A DNA stretch of 41,849 nucleotides from Mycobacterium shimoidei (GTDB taxonomy: Bacteria; Actinomycetota; Actinomycetes; Mycobacteriales; Mycobacteriaceae), in contig LQPU01000048.1 in assembly GCA_002101905.1 (NCBI GenBank), positions 1 through 41,849 of the forward strand, given 5' to 3'. Numbering within the stretch: the first letter of the stretch is position 1; each line of letters opens with the position of its first letter. Below, in pieces: positions 1 to 7,635 of the stretch. The notes below the pieces were generated by a model. The model saw only the letters and a program-made list of their open reading frames with translations. It did no database searches and was not told the DNA's origin. Position numbers and translations under genes: made by a program.

Positions 1-1
1 C

Positions 2-814
2 GTCGATGAGCACGTGTGGCGGCACACCCGCAAAGGCGACAAGTACGTCACGGTGATCATCGACTTGACCGCCGTGCGCGAAGGGAACGGCACGGCGCGG
101 CTGCTCGACATGGTCGAAGGACGCTCCAAACAGGCCTTCCAACAATGGCTCGCCGACCGGCCACAACAATGGCGCGATCATGTGGAAGTGGTTGCCATGG
201 ACGGATTTAGCGGATTCAAGACCGCCACCAGCGACGAACTCCCCGAGGCGGTCGCGGTGATGGATCCCTTCCATGTGGTCCGGTTGGCCGGCGACGCCCT
301 CGATGAGTGCCGACGCCGGGTGCAGCTGGACACCTGCGGGCACCGGGGCCGCAAAACCGACCCGCTCTACGCATCCCGGCGCACCCTGCACACCGGCGCC
401 GACCTGCTCACCGACAAACAGAAAACCCGACTCGATGCTCTGTTCGCCGCCGACGCCCATGTCGAGGTCGAAGCCACCTGGACGATCTACCAGCGCACCG
501 TGGCCGCCTACCGCGAACCCGACCGGACCAAGGGCCGCGCGATGATGCAGGCCGTGATCGACACGCTCAGCAACGGGGTTCCCAAAGCCCTGCACGAGCT
601 CATCACGCTCGGGCGCACACTAAAGAAACGCGCCGCCGACATCCTGGCCTACTTCGACAGGCCCGGAACCTCCAACGGCCCAACCGAAGCGATCAACGGC
701 CGACTCGAGCACCTGCGCGGCTCCGCCCTCGGATTTCGCAATCTCACCCACTACATCGCACGGTCTCTACTGGAAACCGGTGGATTCAGACCCCGACTAC
801 ACCCTCAATCATGA
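2..814 (+). CDS. ISL3-family transposase, 5' end outside window
   Basis: The frame is open from base 2, reading VDEHVWRHTRKGDKY, so the gene starts upstream of the window and about 270 codons are present. This is the DDE transposase that cuts and pastes its element. The VDEHVWRH and VAMDGFSGF segments and the ending RPGTSNGPTEAINGRLEHLR (GPTEAINGRLE being the classic ISL3 C-terminal block that carries the catalytic Glu) identify the family. The DPFHVVRLA block is also typical. The visible part has no frameshift or stop and the C-terminus is complete, so the copy may be functional. Stop codon and element end are only six bases apart, as usual for compact IS elements. Confidence 0.9.
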   Translation, partial: VDEHVWRHTRKGDKYVTVIIDLTAVREGNGTARLLDMVEGRSKQAFQQWLADRPQQWRDHVEVVAMDGFSGFKTATSDELPEAVAVMDPFHVVRLAGDALDECRRRVQLDTCGHRGRKTDPLYASRRTLHTGADLLTDKQKTRLDALFAADAHVEVEATWTIYQRTVAAYREPDRTKGRAMMQAVIDTLSNGVPKALHELITLGRTLKKRAADILAYFDRPGTSNGPTEAINGRLEHLRGSALGFRNLTHYIARSLLETGGFRPRLHPQS

Positions 815-820
815 AGAGCC
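797..820 (-). repeat. Terminal inverted repeat of left ISL3 element
   Basis: Read on the minus strand, this starts GGCTCTTCATGA and continues ATTGAGGGTGTAG. It agrees at about 20 of 24 positions with the sequence beginning at 41773, differing only at positions 9-12. It overlaps the transposase stop codon. Confidence 0.75.
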
Positions 821-956
821 GTCAAACACAGCCTAGCGAGCGCGCGCCAGGCCTCGCTCAGGGGTTGGGCTGTGAGGTCGAACACAGGCCGGCGACGCGG
901 TATGTCTGCGGCGGGCGCACCGCGAAACCCGCACGGCGCTACCGTAATTGCGATCG

Positions 957-1358
957 TTAGGCGGCAGGTGCGCGCAGTACACCGGCCACCGTGCGGCTCA
1001 GCCGAATGGGATCGACCGGATGCGGGACGGACGCCTCGGCCCGCGACCAGCTGGCCAGCCAGGCGTCGTCGGCGCGGCCAGTGAGCACCACGATCGGCGG
1101 GCACTGGGCGACTTCGTCCTTGAGTTGTTTGGCGAGGCCGATCCCGCCCTCCGGCGTCGCCTCTCCGTCCAGGATGGCCAGGTCGATCCCGCCCGCGTCC
1201 ACCCGCTGGACCACCATCGGTCCGGTGGCGACTTCGACGTAGCTCAACGGCGGCAGGTCGGGATGCAGCTGGGTGCCCAATGCCTGCATCACCGCTGCGC
1301 GGGTATTTGCGTTGTTGCTGTACACAAGGATCCGCAGGGTGTCATTGGTGGCAGGCAC
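957..1358 (-). CDS. Atypical orphan response-regulator receiver protein, Rv3143-like
   Basis: The product of 133 residues has the length and sequence character of M. tuberculosis Rv3143, a single-domain receiver reported to modulate NADH dehydrogenase (Nuo). The start is GTG at 1358. The phosphoacceptor position Asp64 (LAILDGE) and the switch Thr93 (VLTGR) are present. The acidic metal-binding pair near the N-terminus is replaced by Ser14-Asn15, and the conserved Lys of the K-P pair is His113. It may therefore act without ordinary phosphorylation. No output domain or sensor kinase is nearby. In M. tuberculosis the nuo operon lies beyond this gene; here the IS element follows instead. It could be the last cistron of the upstream operon (22-base gap). 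Confidence 0.8.
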   Translation of the reverse strand: MPATNDTLRILVYSNNANTRAAVMQALGTQLHPDLPPLSYVEVATGPMVVQRVDAGGIDLAILDGEATPEGGIGLAKQLKDEVAQCPPIVVLTGRADDAWLASWSRAEASVPHPVDPIRLSRTVAGVLRAPAA

Positions 1359-1380
1359 GCTGCCGATGCTACTGCCTGCG

Positions 1381-1914
1381 TTATTCGGCCCGGACGAAGA
1401 CGGCGTCGGCCGCCGCGGTCGCCTTCTGGGCGATCATGCCCACCCGGTTCCAGTTCAGGTTGAACGTGGACCGGTCGACCTGGATCTTGGCGCTGACGCG
1501 GACCGAGCCGTCGCCGAGCCCGGTGATCTGGACCGGCAGCGGCAGCGGCTCGGTGATTCCCTTGACGGTGAATGTCGCGCGCAGGTCGGCGCCGTTGCCG
1601 CTGGTCGGCTCGACGGCGGTGACGACGACGCTGATGTCGGGGAACCGCTCGACGTCGAAGAAATCCGCCGAGCGCAGGTGCTCGTCGCGTTTGCTGATGC
1701 CGGTCCGCAGGGAGGCGGCCTTGATGTCGATGCGTCCGAAGACCGCGCCCTTGCCGGTGACCTGCGCATCACCGCTGACCTCGGTGAACTCGCCTTTGAC
1801 GGCGAGCAAGCCCCAGAAGTTGCGGATCTTGAAGGTGAAGCTCGACCGTTCGGGCACGAGGTTCCACACTCCGGCGGTGTCTGGGTCGCTCAGCAGTGTT
1901 TCAACAGTGGTCAC
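1381..1914 (-). CDS. YceI family protein
   Basis: A protein of 177 residues starting at GTG 1914. The segments WNLVPERSSFTFKIRNFWGLLAVKG near residues 17-41, RDEHLRSADFFDVERFPD near 77-94, and FTVKGITEPL near 116-125 are the hallmark blocks of the YceI lipocalin-like beta-barrel family, which binds isoprenoid or other long hydrophobic ligands. No signal peptide is visible, so it is probably cytoplasmic, as is common for actinobacterial members. It is the last gene of the minus-strand catabolic operon, 18 bases after the NTF2-like gene. Its role there may be to carry a hydrophobic substrate, which is inference only. Confidence 0.85.
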   Translation of the reverse strand: MTTVETLLSDPDTAGVWNLVPERSSFTFKIRNFWGLLAVKGEFTEVSGDAQVTGKGAVFGRIDIKAASLRTGISKRDEHLRSADFFDVERFPDISVVVTAVEPTSGNGADLRATFTVKGITEPLPLPVQITGLGDGSVRVSAKIQVDRSTFNLNWNRVGMIAQKATAAADAVFVRAE

Positions 1915-1932
1915 GTGCGTCTCCGTGTCCGG

Positions 1933-2340
1933 CTAGCTCATCAGCGGGGCGATCTCGGCGGGATCGAAATATTCGTCGATACGGCTGATCAGGGCCTGGT
2001 TCGAGGCACCGACATCCAACTTAATCACGATGCACACCCGCAGGGCGATTGAGGCTTGGCTGTGGCCGGTGGCGTGCAGGACGTGCTGCTGGACGAACCC
2101 GCCGCCGAACACCTGGCGGTCCAGGATCTCGTAGCGGCGCTCGGTGGTGACGCCGATGAACCAGTGCAGCACCCGCAACGCCCGTTGTTTGTCGTCGTCG
2201 CGGCGGGAGCCCGACCGCCACACCGCGATGTCGTCGCTGAAGAGCTGATCGAGCGTGGACTCGTCGCTTTGCTCGATTGCTGCGAACAGCCGGTCGGCCA
2301 GTTCGTTGATGACCCTCGGGCTGACGTCGGTGGCTGTCAT
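1933..2340 (-). CDS. SnoaL/NTF2-like protein
   Basis: A protein of 135 residues that looks like a nuclear-transport-factor-2 fold protein. An N-terminal helix (INELADRLFAAIEQSDESTL) precedes a pattern of DDIAVWRSG, a central helix with ALRVLHWFIG and beta-strands ending in RIDEYFDPAEIAPL. The last block is very typical of SnoaL-like domains. Such proteins are small isomerases, hydratases or ligand binders, so no reaction can be assigned. Its ATG overlaps the stop of the DUF6285 gene (ATGA, 2337-2340), so the two are translationally coupled. It could act on a CoA-ester or a cyclic intermediate of the same pathway. Confidence 0.75.
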   Translation of the reverse strand: MTATDVSPRVINELADRLFAAIEQSDESTLDQLFSDDIAVWRSGSRRDDDKQRALRVLHWFIGVTTERRYEILDRQVFGGGFVQQHVLHATGHSQASIALRVCIVIKLDVGASNQALISRIDEYFDPAEIAPLMS

Positions 2341-2693
2341 GGGGCAGTGTCCTCGTCGTTGTGCTGGTATCCGGGGTGTGCGACCGCCAGCCGCTGGCCT
2401 ACCAGCTTGCGCAGACAGGTCATGAGGTGCTCGGCGCGGTCGTCGAGCTGTCCGGCGCGGATTGCGGCAGCCAGCTCGGCTTCGGTGTCATAGCCCAGGT
2501 CGGCCAGCGCGGCGCGTGCCGCGCTGGGGCCGGTGTCGAGCAGTTCCCGCTCGACCATGCGCAGCGCGTTGGCGGCCACCCGGGCGTGAAAATTGACCTG
2601 ACCGCTGGTGGCTTCCCGGACATCGGTTTCCAGGAATTCGGCGGCGGCCGCGACCAACTCCGCGGCCGTCGGGCGTCCGTAGATGCCGGTCAT
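2337..2693 (-). CDS. DUF6285 protein, LvaB-like partner of acyl-CoA kinase
   Basis: A protein of 118 residues starting at ATG 2693, which overlaps the stop of the kinase gene (ATGA). A longer in-frame start exists upstream but would lie inside the kinase gene and gives unrelated sequence. The pattern GRPTAAELVAAAAEFLETDV followed by FHARVAANALRMVEREL is that of DUF6285. In Pseudomonas putida the DUF6285-type protein LvaB is needed together with the kinase LvaA to phosphorylate 4-hydroxyacyl-CoA (known from the levulinate pathway). The same gene pair in the same order supports the same role. All helix, no membrane segment. Family assignment is from memory of its motifs. Confidence 0.75.
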   Translation of the reverse strand: MTGIYGRPTAAELVAAAAEFLETDVREATSGQVNFHARVAANALRMVERELLDTGPSAARAALADLGYDTEAELAAAIRAGQLDDRAEHLMTCLRKLVGQRLAVAHPGYQHNDEDTAP

Positions 2694-3676
2694 CGATGGC
2701 CGTCCAGCAGGGTGAGCAAGTCCCATTCCGTTTCACACACCCGCCGGCCGATCGTCGCCAGCTCCACCGACCTGGCGTTACCGCTCAGATGCCGCTCCGC
2801 CTGGAATCGGCAGATCACACCCCAGCGCAGCGTGGCCAGCACCAGCCACCAGTGGAACGCCACTCGGTCGACCGTAGTCTGCGCGGCTTGCTCATAGGCA
2901 TTCAGGAAGCTGTCGATGCTGCCGAGCCCGCCGGCGGCGCGGCTGGGCGGTGCGCCGAAGCGCCAAGCCCGGATACAGAACCAGGCCAGGTCCTCGTAAA
3001 CCTCGCCCACGTGCACCAGTTCCCAGTCGAGCACGGCTGCCAACTCCGATCCATCGACGATGAGGTTGCCCATCCGGTAATCGCCGTGGACCAACTTGGT
3101 TGCCGACGGCGCGGGCCGATGCGCGGCCAGCCAGCGAAACGCCCACTCGAAGGTGGCGGTGGTGTCACCCATGGCGTCCAGCCGCTCGCGCCACAGCACG
3201 AGTTGGTCCTGCGGCTGCAGGTCGTCGTCGTGCACATCCGCGCGATGGATGGCGGCCAGCGCCTGCGCGCATTGCTGCAGCAGGCGCTCGCGCGGCGCGG
3301 TCCCGCCCGCTTTTTCCAGCGTTCGCTCGATACGCCGGACGATGGTCTCGCCCTTGACCTCGTCGCAGATCAGAAATGGATTGCCAAGCGCGGCAGTAGA
3401 ATTGGACGCAACAAGGATATGGGGGACGGGCGCCCCGGCCGCCGCGGCGGCGGCCTGCACGCGCGCCTCGAGCTCCATCGGCGCATGCACGTCGTCGGGC
3501 GGGCCGATGCGCAAAATCAGTGACCGGCTCTGTTGGGGGGTGATGGCGTCGAACGCCCACGTGCTGCGACTGGCCCCGCCGGTCAGCGCCCGCAGATTCT
3601 CGATCGTGACCTCGGCGCCGACAGCGCTGCCAACGACCTCGGCCAGCGCCGCCGGCGACACATGGGCGTGTGTCAT
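2690..3676 (-). CDS. Aminoglycoside-phosphotransferase-fold kinase, LvaA/ACAD10-11-like
   Basis: A protein of 328 residues. ATG 3676 was chosen because it overlaps the stop of the preceding gene (ATGA) and gives MTHAHVSPAALAEVVG; the longer open frame upstream is a shadow of the dehydrogenase gene. The APH fold is shown by LTGGASRSTW near residues 31-40, the catalytic loop HGDYRMGN at 197-204 and the metal-binding DWE at 217-219. In this family, standing next to an acyl-CoA dehydrogenase, it is expected to phosphorylate the hydroxyl of a 4-hydroxyacyl-CoA, as LvaA and the APH domain of mammalian ACAD10/11 do. It is not expected to be an antibiotic-resistance enzyme. Confidence 0.85.
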   Translation of the reverse strand: MTHAHVSPAALAEVVGSAVGAEVTIENLRALTGGASRSTWAFDAITPQQSRSLILRIGPPDDVHAPMELEARVQAAAAAAGAPVPHILVASNSTAALGNPFLICDEVKGETIVRRIERTLEKAGGTAPRERLLQQCAQALAAIHRADVHDDDLQPQDQLVLWRERLDAMGDTTATFEWAFRWLAAHRPAPSATKLVHGDYRMGNLIVDGSELAAVLDWELVHVGEVYEDLAWFCIRAWRFGAPPSRAAGGLGSIDSFLNAYEQAAQTTVDRVAFHWWLVLATLRWGVICRFQAERHLSGNARSVELATIGRRVCETEWDLLTLLDGHR

Positions 3677-4911
3677 TTCTTGCCGAAGTTGAACAGCCGC
3701 TGGGCCACTCGGCGGATCTGGATTTCCTCGGCGCCTTCGGTGATGCGGTAACGGCGGTGGTGGCGGTAGATGTGCTCGAACTGCTCGTGCCGGGTATAGC
3801 CCAGACCGCCGTAGATCTGCATGGCCCGGTCGGCGGCGTCGCAGACCAGTCGGTTGGCGCGATAGTTGGCCATCGACACCTTGTCGGACACCTCCATGTG
3901 GTGGTTGCGGTCCAAGTGCCACGCCGCGTACTGCACCAGAAGCCGCACCATCTGCGCTTCGGTCTGCAGCTCGGCCAGCGGCCATTGCACGGCCTGGTTG
4001 ACCGACAGCGGCTTGCCGAACACCGTGCGTTTGCCGGCGTATTCCGCGGCCCGGTCGATGCAGTACTGGGCCGCGCCCAGGCTGCTGGCCGCTTGACGAA
4101 TCCGGTTCTCGTGCAAGAACGTTTGCGCAACCTCCAAGCCGCGATCTACCTCACCGAGCACCGCATCGGCGGGCACACGGACGTCTTTGAGTTCGACCTC
4201 GCCGTGATCGGTGGGCATGTTGAACGTCCACCAGTAGTACGGAACGTTGAAGCCCGGCGAATCGGTGGGCACCAGGAACGCGGTGATGCCCAGCGGTTGG
4301 CCCGGCTCGCCGGATGTGCGGGCGAAGACCAAGTCGTGGGTGGCGCGGTGGACTCCGGTGTTGAACCGCTTGGAGCCGTTGATCACCCACTCGTCGCCGT
4401 CTTGTTTTGCGTGGGTTTCCAGCCAGGTTGCGTCCGAGCCGTGCAACGGCTCGGTAAGACCGAAGGCCATCGAGCGTTCGCCGGTGATCAGCGCCTCCGA
4501 CCACTCCCGGCGTTGCTCGTCGGTGCCGAAGCGCTCCATCATGATCACCTGCGGGAAATTGCCGACAATCGACGATTCGTTCTGCAGGTCGTTGTGTAAT
4601 CCCAGGCCCTTGCGTGCCAAATGTTCCCGAATGACGGCCATGTCAAGGTTGGTGCCGTCACGGCCGCCCAGCGAGGAGGGCAACCCGTACCTCAGCCAGC
4701 CGGCTTTGTCGGCCCGCCGGCGCATTTCGGCAAGTAGGTCCTCCCACTCGCGGGTGGGGATGCCGTCGTTGTCCCAGTCGGTGCGGGCATGTTCGCGGCG
4801 ATGGTCGAAGTACTGCATGTTCTCGGCTTGCAGCGGGGCGATCTCGGCCTCGATGAAGGCATCCATCTCGGCAAGCAGCCGCGGAAGATGGTCGGGCAGC
4901 GTGAAATCCAC
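3673..4911 (-). CDS. Acyl-CoA dehydrogenase family protein, LvaC/ACAD11-like
   Basis: A protein of 412 residues. GTG 4911 was chosen because AGGAGAGG precedes it at good spacing; a TTG six codons upstream overlaps that ribosome-binding site. FAD-binding blocks include AFGLTEPLHGSD and WVINGSKRFNTG. The C-terminus carries GGLGYTRHEQFEHIYRHHRR and the ITEGAEEIQIRR segment with the expected catalytic Glu. The context of an APH-type kinase and a DUF6285 protein directly downstream points to the LvaC role: elimination of phosphate from 4-phosphoacyl-CoA to give an enoyl-CoA that enters beta-oxidation. An ordinary acyl-CoA dehydrogenase is the alternative. The end overlaps the kinase gene by four bases. 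Confidence 0.88.
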   Translation of the reverse strand: MDFTLPDHLPRLLAEMDAFIEAEIAPLQAENMQYFDHRREHARTDWDNDGIPTREWEDLLAEMRRRADKAGWLRYGLPSSLGGRDGTNLDMAVIREHLARKGLGLHNDLQNESSIVGNFPQVIMMERFGTDEQRREWSEALITGERSMAFGLTEPLHGSDATWLETHAKQDGDEWVINGSKRFNTGVHRATHDLVFARTSGEPGQPLGITAFLVPTDSPGFNVPYYWWTFNMPTDHGEVELKDVRVPADAVLGEVDRGLEVAQTFLHENRIRQAASSLGAAQYCIDRAAEYAGKRTVFGKPLSVNQAVQWPLAELQTEAQMVRLLVQYAAWHLDRNHHMEVSDKVSMANYRANRLVCDAADRAMQIYGGLGYTRHEQFEHIYRHHRRYRITEGAEEIQIRRVAQRLFNFGKK

Positions 4912-4925
4912 TTCTGATCCTCTCC

Positions 4926-5537
4926 TCAAGCGCCGTAGAGCGTCTTCTTCCAGATTGTCGACAGGGTGGCGATGGCATCCTCGTCGCTCATTTCCAGACC
5001 CAGTCCCGACGGGCCCACGAATACCGTAGTGAAGTTCTCGAAGAGCAATGAGATCGCCGCCGCGGTGTGCATCGGATCAAGGTCGTGCGAATATCCCTGC
5101 TCCTGGGCGCGGCGCACCGACGCAGCAACGATCTCCATGCCGAAGCGCCGAAACTCGTTCTGCACAGCGGCAAATCGTTGCTGGGTAGCGGCCAGCTGCG
5201 CCACCGCGATCATGATGCCGATGTTCTGCTTGAACATATTCCAGTAGCCGGTCACCACCGACGTGAAGAACGCGGAGTCGTCGGGTGAGTCGGGCAACGA
5301 GACACTCAATCCCGAAGGCGCGACCACATCGTGCAAGAACGATTCCGCCAGCGCGGCCAGGAGGTCTTCTTTGTCAGTGAAATACCGGTAGAACACCGCC
5401 GAGGACTTTCCGGCGGCAGAGGTGATGTCCGCCAGGGTGGTGCCGTGGAAGCCGCGCTCGGCGAAAAGCTTGCGGGCCGCCTGCTCGATGGCCTGGCGGG
5501 TCTGGCGGCCCTTGGCGCTCAAAGCCTCGGTGGGCAT
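4926..5537 (-). CDS. TetR family transcriptional regulator within the catabolic operon
   Basis: A protein of 203 residues starting at ATG 5537, which overlaps the stop of the lyase gene (TGATG). An alternative TTG lies one codon upstream. The helix-turn-helix is LADITSAAGKSSAVFYRYFTD near residues 35-55, followed by the usual ligand-binding helices. TetR proteins normally repress their operon until an intermediate, often an acyl-CoA, binds. This gene lies inside the operon it probably controls, so regulation would be autogenous. A candidate operator is the TTGTGCCACCACAA inverted repeat at the operon promoter (9966-9979). The downstream dehydrogenase starts 14 bases after its stop. Confidence 0.88.
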   Translation of the reverse strand: MPTEALSAKGRQTRQAIEQAARKLFAERGFHGTTLADITSAAGKSSAVFYRYFTDKEDLLAALAESFLHDVVAPSGLSVSLPDSPDDSAFFTSVVTGYWNMFKQNIGIMIAVAQLAATQQRFAAVQNEFRRFGMEIVAASVRRAQEQGYSHDLDPMHTAAAISLLFENFTTVFVGPSGLGLEMSDEDAIATLSTIWKKTLYGA

Positions 5538-6433
5538 CAAACGCGTTTCCGGTCGCCGGCACGAAGCAACGCGCCGGGAAGGTCATGGCCGACCGCGCTT
5601 CGCGCAACCTCGGCGGCGGCGATCGCCTTTTGCAGGTCCACGTCGACGGTGATCCCGCTGTCGGTGAGCAGATACACCAGATCCTCGGTGGCGATGTTGC
5701 CGGTGGCGCCGGGGGCGAACGGGCATCCGCCGAGCCCGCCGACCGATGAGTCCAGCCTGCTCACCCCGGCACCGACCGCGGCGTACGCGCTGGCCAACCC
5801 GGCGCCGCGGGTGTTGTGAAAATGTCCACCCAGCGCAAGGCCGTCGATCGCCGGACGCAACTCCGCGATCAGCGACGAGACCCGACCGGGGGTGGTGGTG
5901 CCGATGGTGTCTGCGATCGACAATCGGTCGACGCCGTATTCCCGTGCTGCGGACACGATCTCGACGACACGTTGCGGGGGAGTAGGCCCCTCGAACGGGC
6001 AATCCCACGCGGTGGCGATGATGACCTCGACGACGACGCCGCCGTCGTGGGCGATGGCGACGATCTCACCGATCTGCGCGGTGGCCTGCGTGCTGGACCG
6101 CCCGACGTTGGCGTGGCTGAACGCGTCCGATGGCGACACCACGTACTCGATGGCCCGCAGGCCGGCGGCGACGGCCCGTTTCGCCCCGTTGGGGCTGGCT
6201 ACCAGTGCGGAGAATTCGACATCACCGAACCGGTGGAGTTCGGCGGCCAACTCGGCGGCGTCGGCCATCGACGGCACCTTGGACGGGGAGACGAACGCGG
6301 TGGCCTCGACCTCGCGCACTCCGGTGGCAACGATCGCCTCGAGCAGATCCAGCTTGGCAGACAACGGGATTGGCTGCTCGATCTGCAGCCCGTCGCGCAT
6401 GGCGACCTCACGGATGGTCACGTGTCGGGTCAT
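5537..6433 (-). CDS. Hydroxymethylglutaryl-CoA lyase-like enzyme
   Basis: A DRE-TIM metallolyase of 298 residues. Visible key features are IREVAMRDGLQ with Arg13-Asp14, the metal ligands His204 and His206 in GGHFHNTRGAG, and the active-site Cys237 in GGCPFAPGATGN, the HMG-CoA lyase signature. Length matches the family. Such enzymes split 3-hydroxy-3-methylacyl-CoAs to acetoacetate or a keto acid and acetyl-CoA. The context (CoA-transferase upstream, LvaABC-like module downstream) suggests a retro-aldol step on a pathway intermediate, perhaps not HMG-CoA itself. Start and stop overlap both neighbours by about four bases, so it is translationally coupled in the operon. Confidence 0.85.
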   Translation of the reverse strand: MTRHVTIREVAMRDGLQIEQPIPLSAKLDLLEAIVATGVREVEATAFVSPSKVPSMADAAELAAELHRFGDVEFSALVASPNGAKRAVAAGLRAIEYVVSPSDAFSHANVGRSSTQATAQIGEIVAIAHDGGVVVEVIIATAWDCPFEGPTPPQRVVEIVSAAREYGVDRLSIADTIGTTTPGRVSSLIAELRPAIDGLALGGHFHNTRGAGLASAYAAVGAGVSRLDSSVGGLGGCPFAPGATGNIATEDLVYLLTDSGITVDVDLQKAIAAAEVARSAVGHDLPGALLRAGDRKRV

Positions 6434-7635
6434 AGCGCCCCCTTGACTCGCAGCTGTTGAAGCTCCTCAGCGGTTTTGCCGAGCAGTCCGGTGTAGACCT
6501 CGGCGTTGTGCTGTCCGGGGCGTGCCGGGCCGGCGTTGCGGATGACACCGGGGGATTCGGAGAGCACCGGCACGATGCCCGGGCCCAAGACGACCCTTTC
6601 GAGTCGTTCGTCCCAGTGCTCGGCGATCATGCCGCGGGCCCGCAATTGCGGATCGGCGACGACCTCGGCCACGGTGTTGATCGGCCCTGCGATAACGCCT
6701 GCAGCAGAAAGGGTTTCGATGATGTCGTCGGGTTGGCGTTGTGCCGCCCAGTCGCCGATGATCTTGTCGAGCTCGTCCTGGTTGCGGCCCCGGGCGCCGT
6801 GGGTGGCGAACCGGTCGTCGCTGACCAACTCCGGTCGGCCCATCGCCTGGCATAGCCGGGCGAACACGCTGTCCTGATTGGCCGCGATCACCACCCAGGT
6901 GCCGTCGGCGCTGCGGTAGATGTTCGACGGTGCAATGCCTTCCAGCCGGGTGCCCGACGGTCCCCGGATGATCCCACCGACGTCGTAGTCGGGAATTGTG
7001 GATTCCTGGATGGCCAAACAGGATTCGGTCAACGCCACGTCGACCACCTGCCCTTCGCCAGTGACGCTTCGGCGGTAGAGGGCGGCCAGTGCGCCCTGTG
7101 CGCCGAACATGCCGGCCAGGCTGTCACCCAGCGACAGCGCCAGCCTCGGCGGCGGGCCGCCCGGAAAGCCGTTGAGATGACGCAGGCCGCTGGCCGCTTC
7201 GGCCACCGAGGCGTATCCGGCTTTGTGGGCATCCGGCCCGGTCTGTCCATACCCGGACACCCGGACCAGGATGATGCCGCGATTGCGTTCCCGCAAGACG
7301 TCGTAGCCCAGATTCCATTTCTCCAGGGTGCCGGGCCGGAAGTTCTCCACCACGATGTCGGACTTGTCGACGAGCTCGAGGAACAGCTCGCGACCCTCCG
7401 GCCGGCGCAGATCCAGCGTGACGACCTTCTTGTTGCGCGCGTGCACCGTCCAGAAGACGTGCTGCCCGTCGACTTCGGCCTGACCCCAGGTGCGCAGCGG
7501 GTCGGGGCTGCCGGGTGGTTCGATCTTGATGACCTCGGCGCCCATGTCGCCGAGCAACCGGCCGGCGAACGGCCCGGCGATCAGGGTTCCCAGCTCCAAA
7601 ACCCGGATTCCGTCGAGGGCGCCTGTCGGGGTCAC
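6430..7635 (-). CDS. CaiB/BaiF family III CoA-transferase
   Basis: A protein of 401 residues starting at GTG 7635, which overlaps the hydrolase stop (GTGA). The N-terminal block GIRVLELGTLIAGPFAGRLL, GAEVIKIEPP, NKKVVTLDL and VVENFRPGTLEKW define family III. The catalytic Asp171 lies in LALSLGDSLAGM and would form the acyl anhydride intermediate. These enzymes move CoA between carboxylic acids, so this one probably activates a free acid released by the hydrolase encoded upstream, using succinyl-CoA or another acyl-CoA as donor. The actual substrate cannot be read from the sequence. Confidence 0.9.
   Translation of the reverse strand: MTPTGALDGIRVLELGTLIAGPFAGRLLGDMGAEVIKIEPPGSPDPLRTWGQAEVDGQHVFWTVHARNKKVVTLDLRRPEGRELFLELVDKSDIVVENFRPGTLEKWNLGYDVLRERNRGIILVRVSGYGQTGPDAHKAGYASVAEAASGLRHLNGFPGGPPPRLALSLGDSLAGMFGAQGALAALYRRSVTGEGQVVDVALTESCLAIQESTIPDYDVGGIIRGPSGTRLEGIAPSNIYRSADGTWVVIAANQDSVFARLCQAMGRPELVSDDRFATHGARGRNQDELDKIIGDWAAQRQPDDIIETLSAAGVIAGPINTVAEVVADPQLRARGMIAEHWDERLERVVLGPGIVPVLSESPGVIRNAGPARPGQHNAEVYTGLLGKTAEELQQLRVKGAL

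Larger units (their letters stand above)
1..820 (+). mobile_element. ISL3-family insertion sequence, right-hand part
   Basis: The left edge of the window lies inside this element. It contains the C-terminal two thirds of an ISL3-type transposase and ends at base 820. Read on the minus strand from 820, the end begins GGCTCTTC, the typical start of ISL3-family inverted repeats (for example IS31831 of corynebacteria, from memory). The sequence past 820 leads straight into the 3' side of the Rv3143-like gene. The 8-bp target duplication usual for this family cannot be tested because the other end is outside the window. Confidence 0.85.

Noticed and set aside
1381..2052. Long plus-strand open frames opposite YceI and the NTF2-like gene
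   Set aside because: These are high-GC shadow frames without any family motif, whereas the minus-strand frames have clear domains.
2690..3676. Aminoglycoside resistance gene
   Set aside because: The fold is APH-type but the operon context is acyl-CoA metabolism, so an antibiotic-modifying role is unlikely.
3676..3985. Longer N-terminus of the APH-type kinase
   Set aside because: The extra 103 codons run antisense-like through the end of the dehydrogenase gene, and the ATGA overlap marks the real start.
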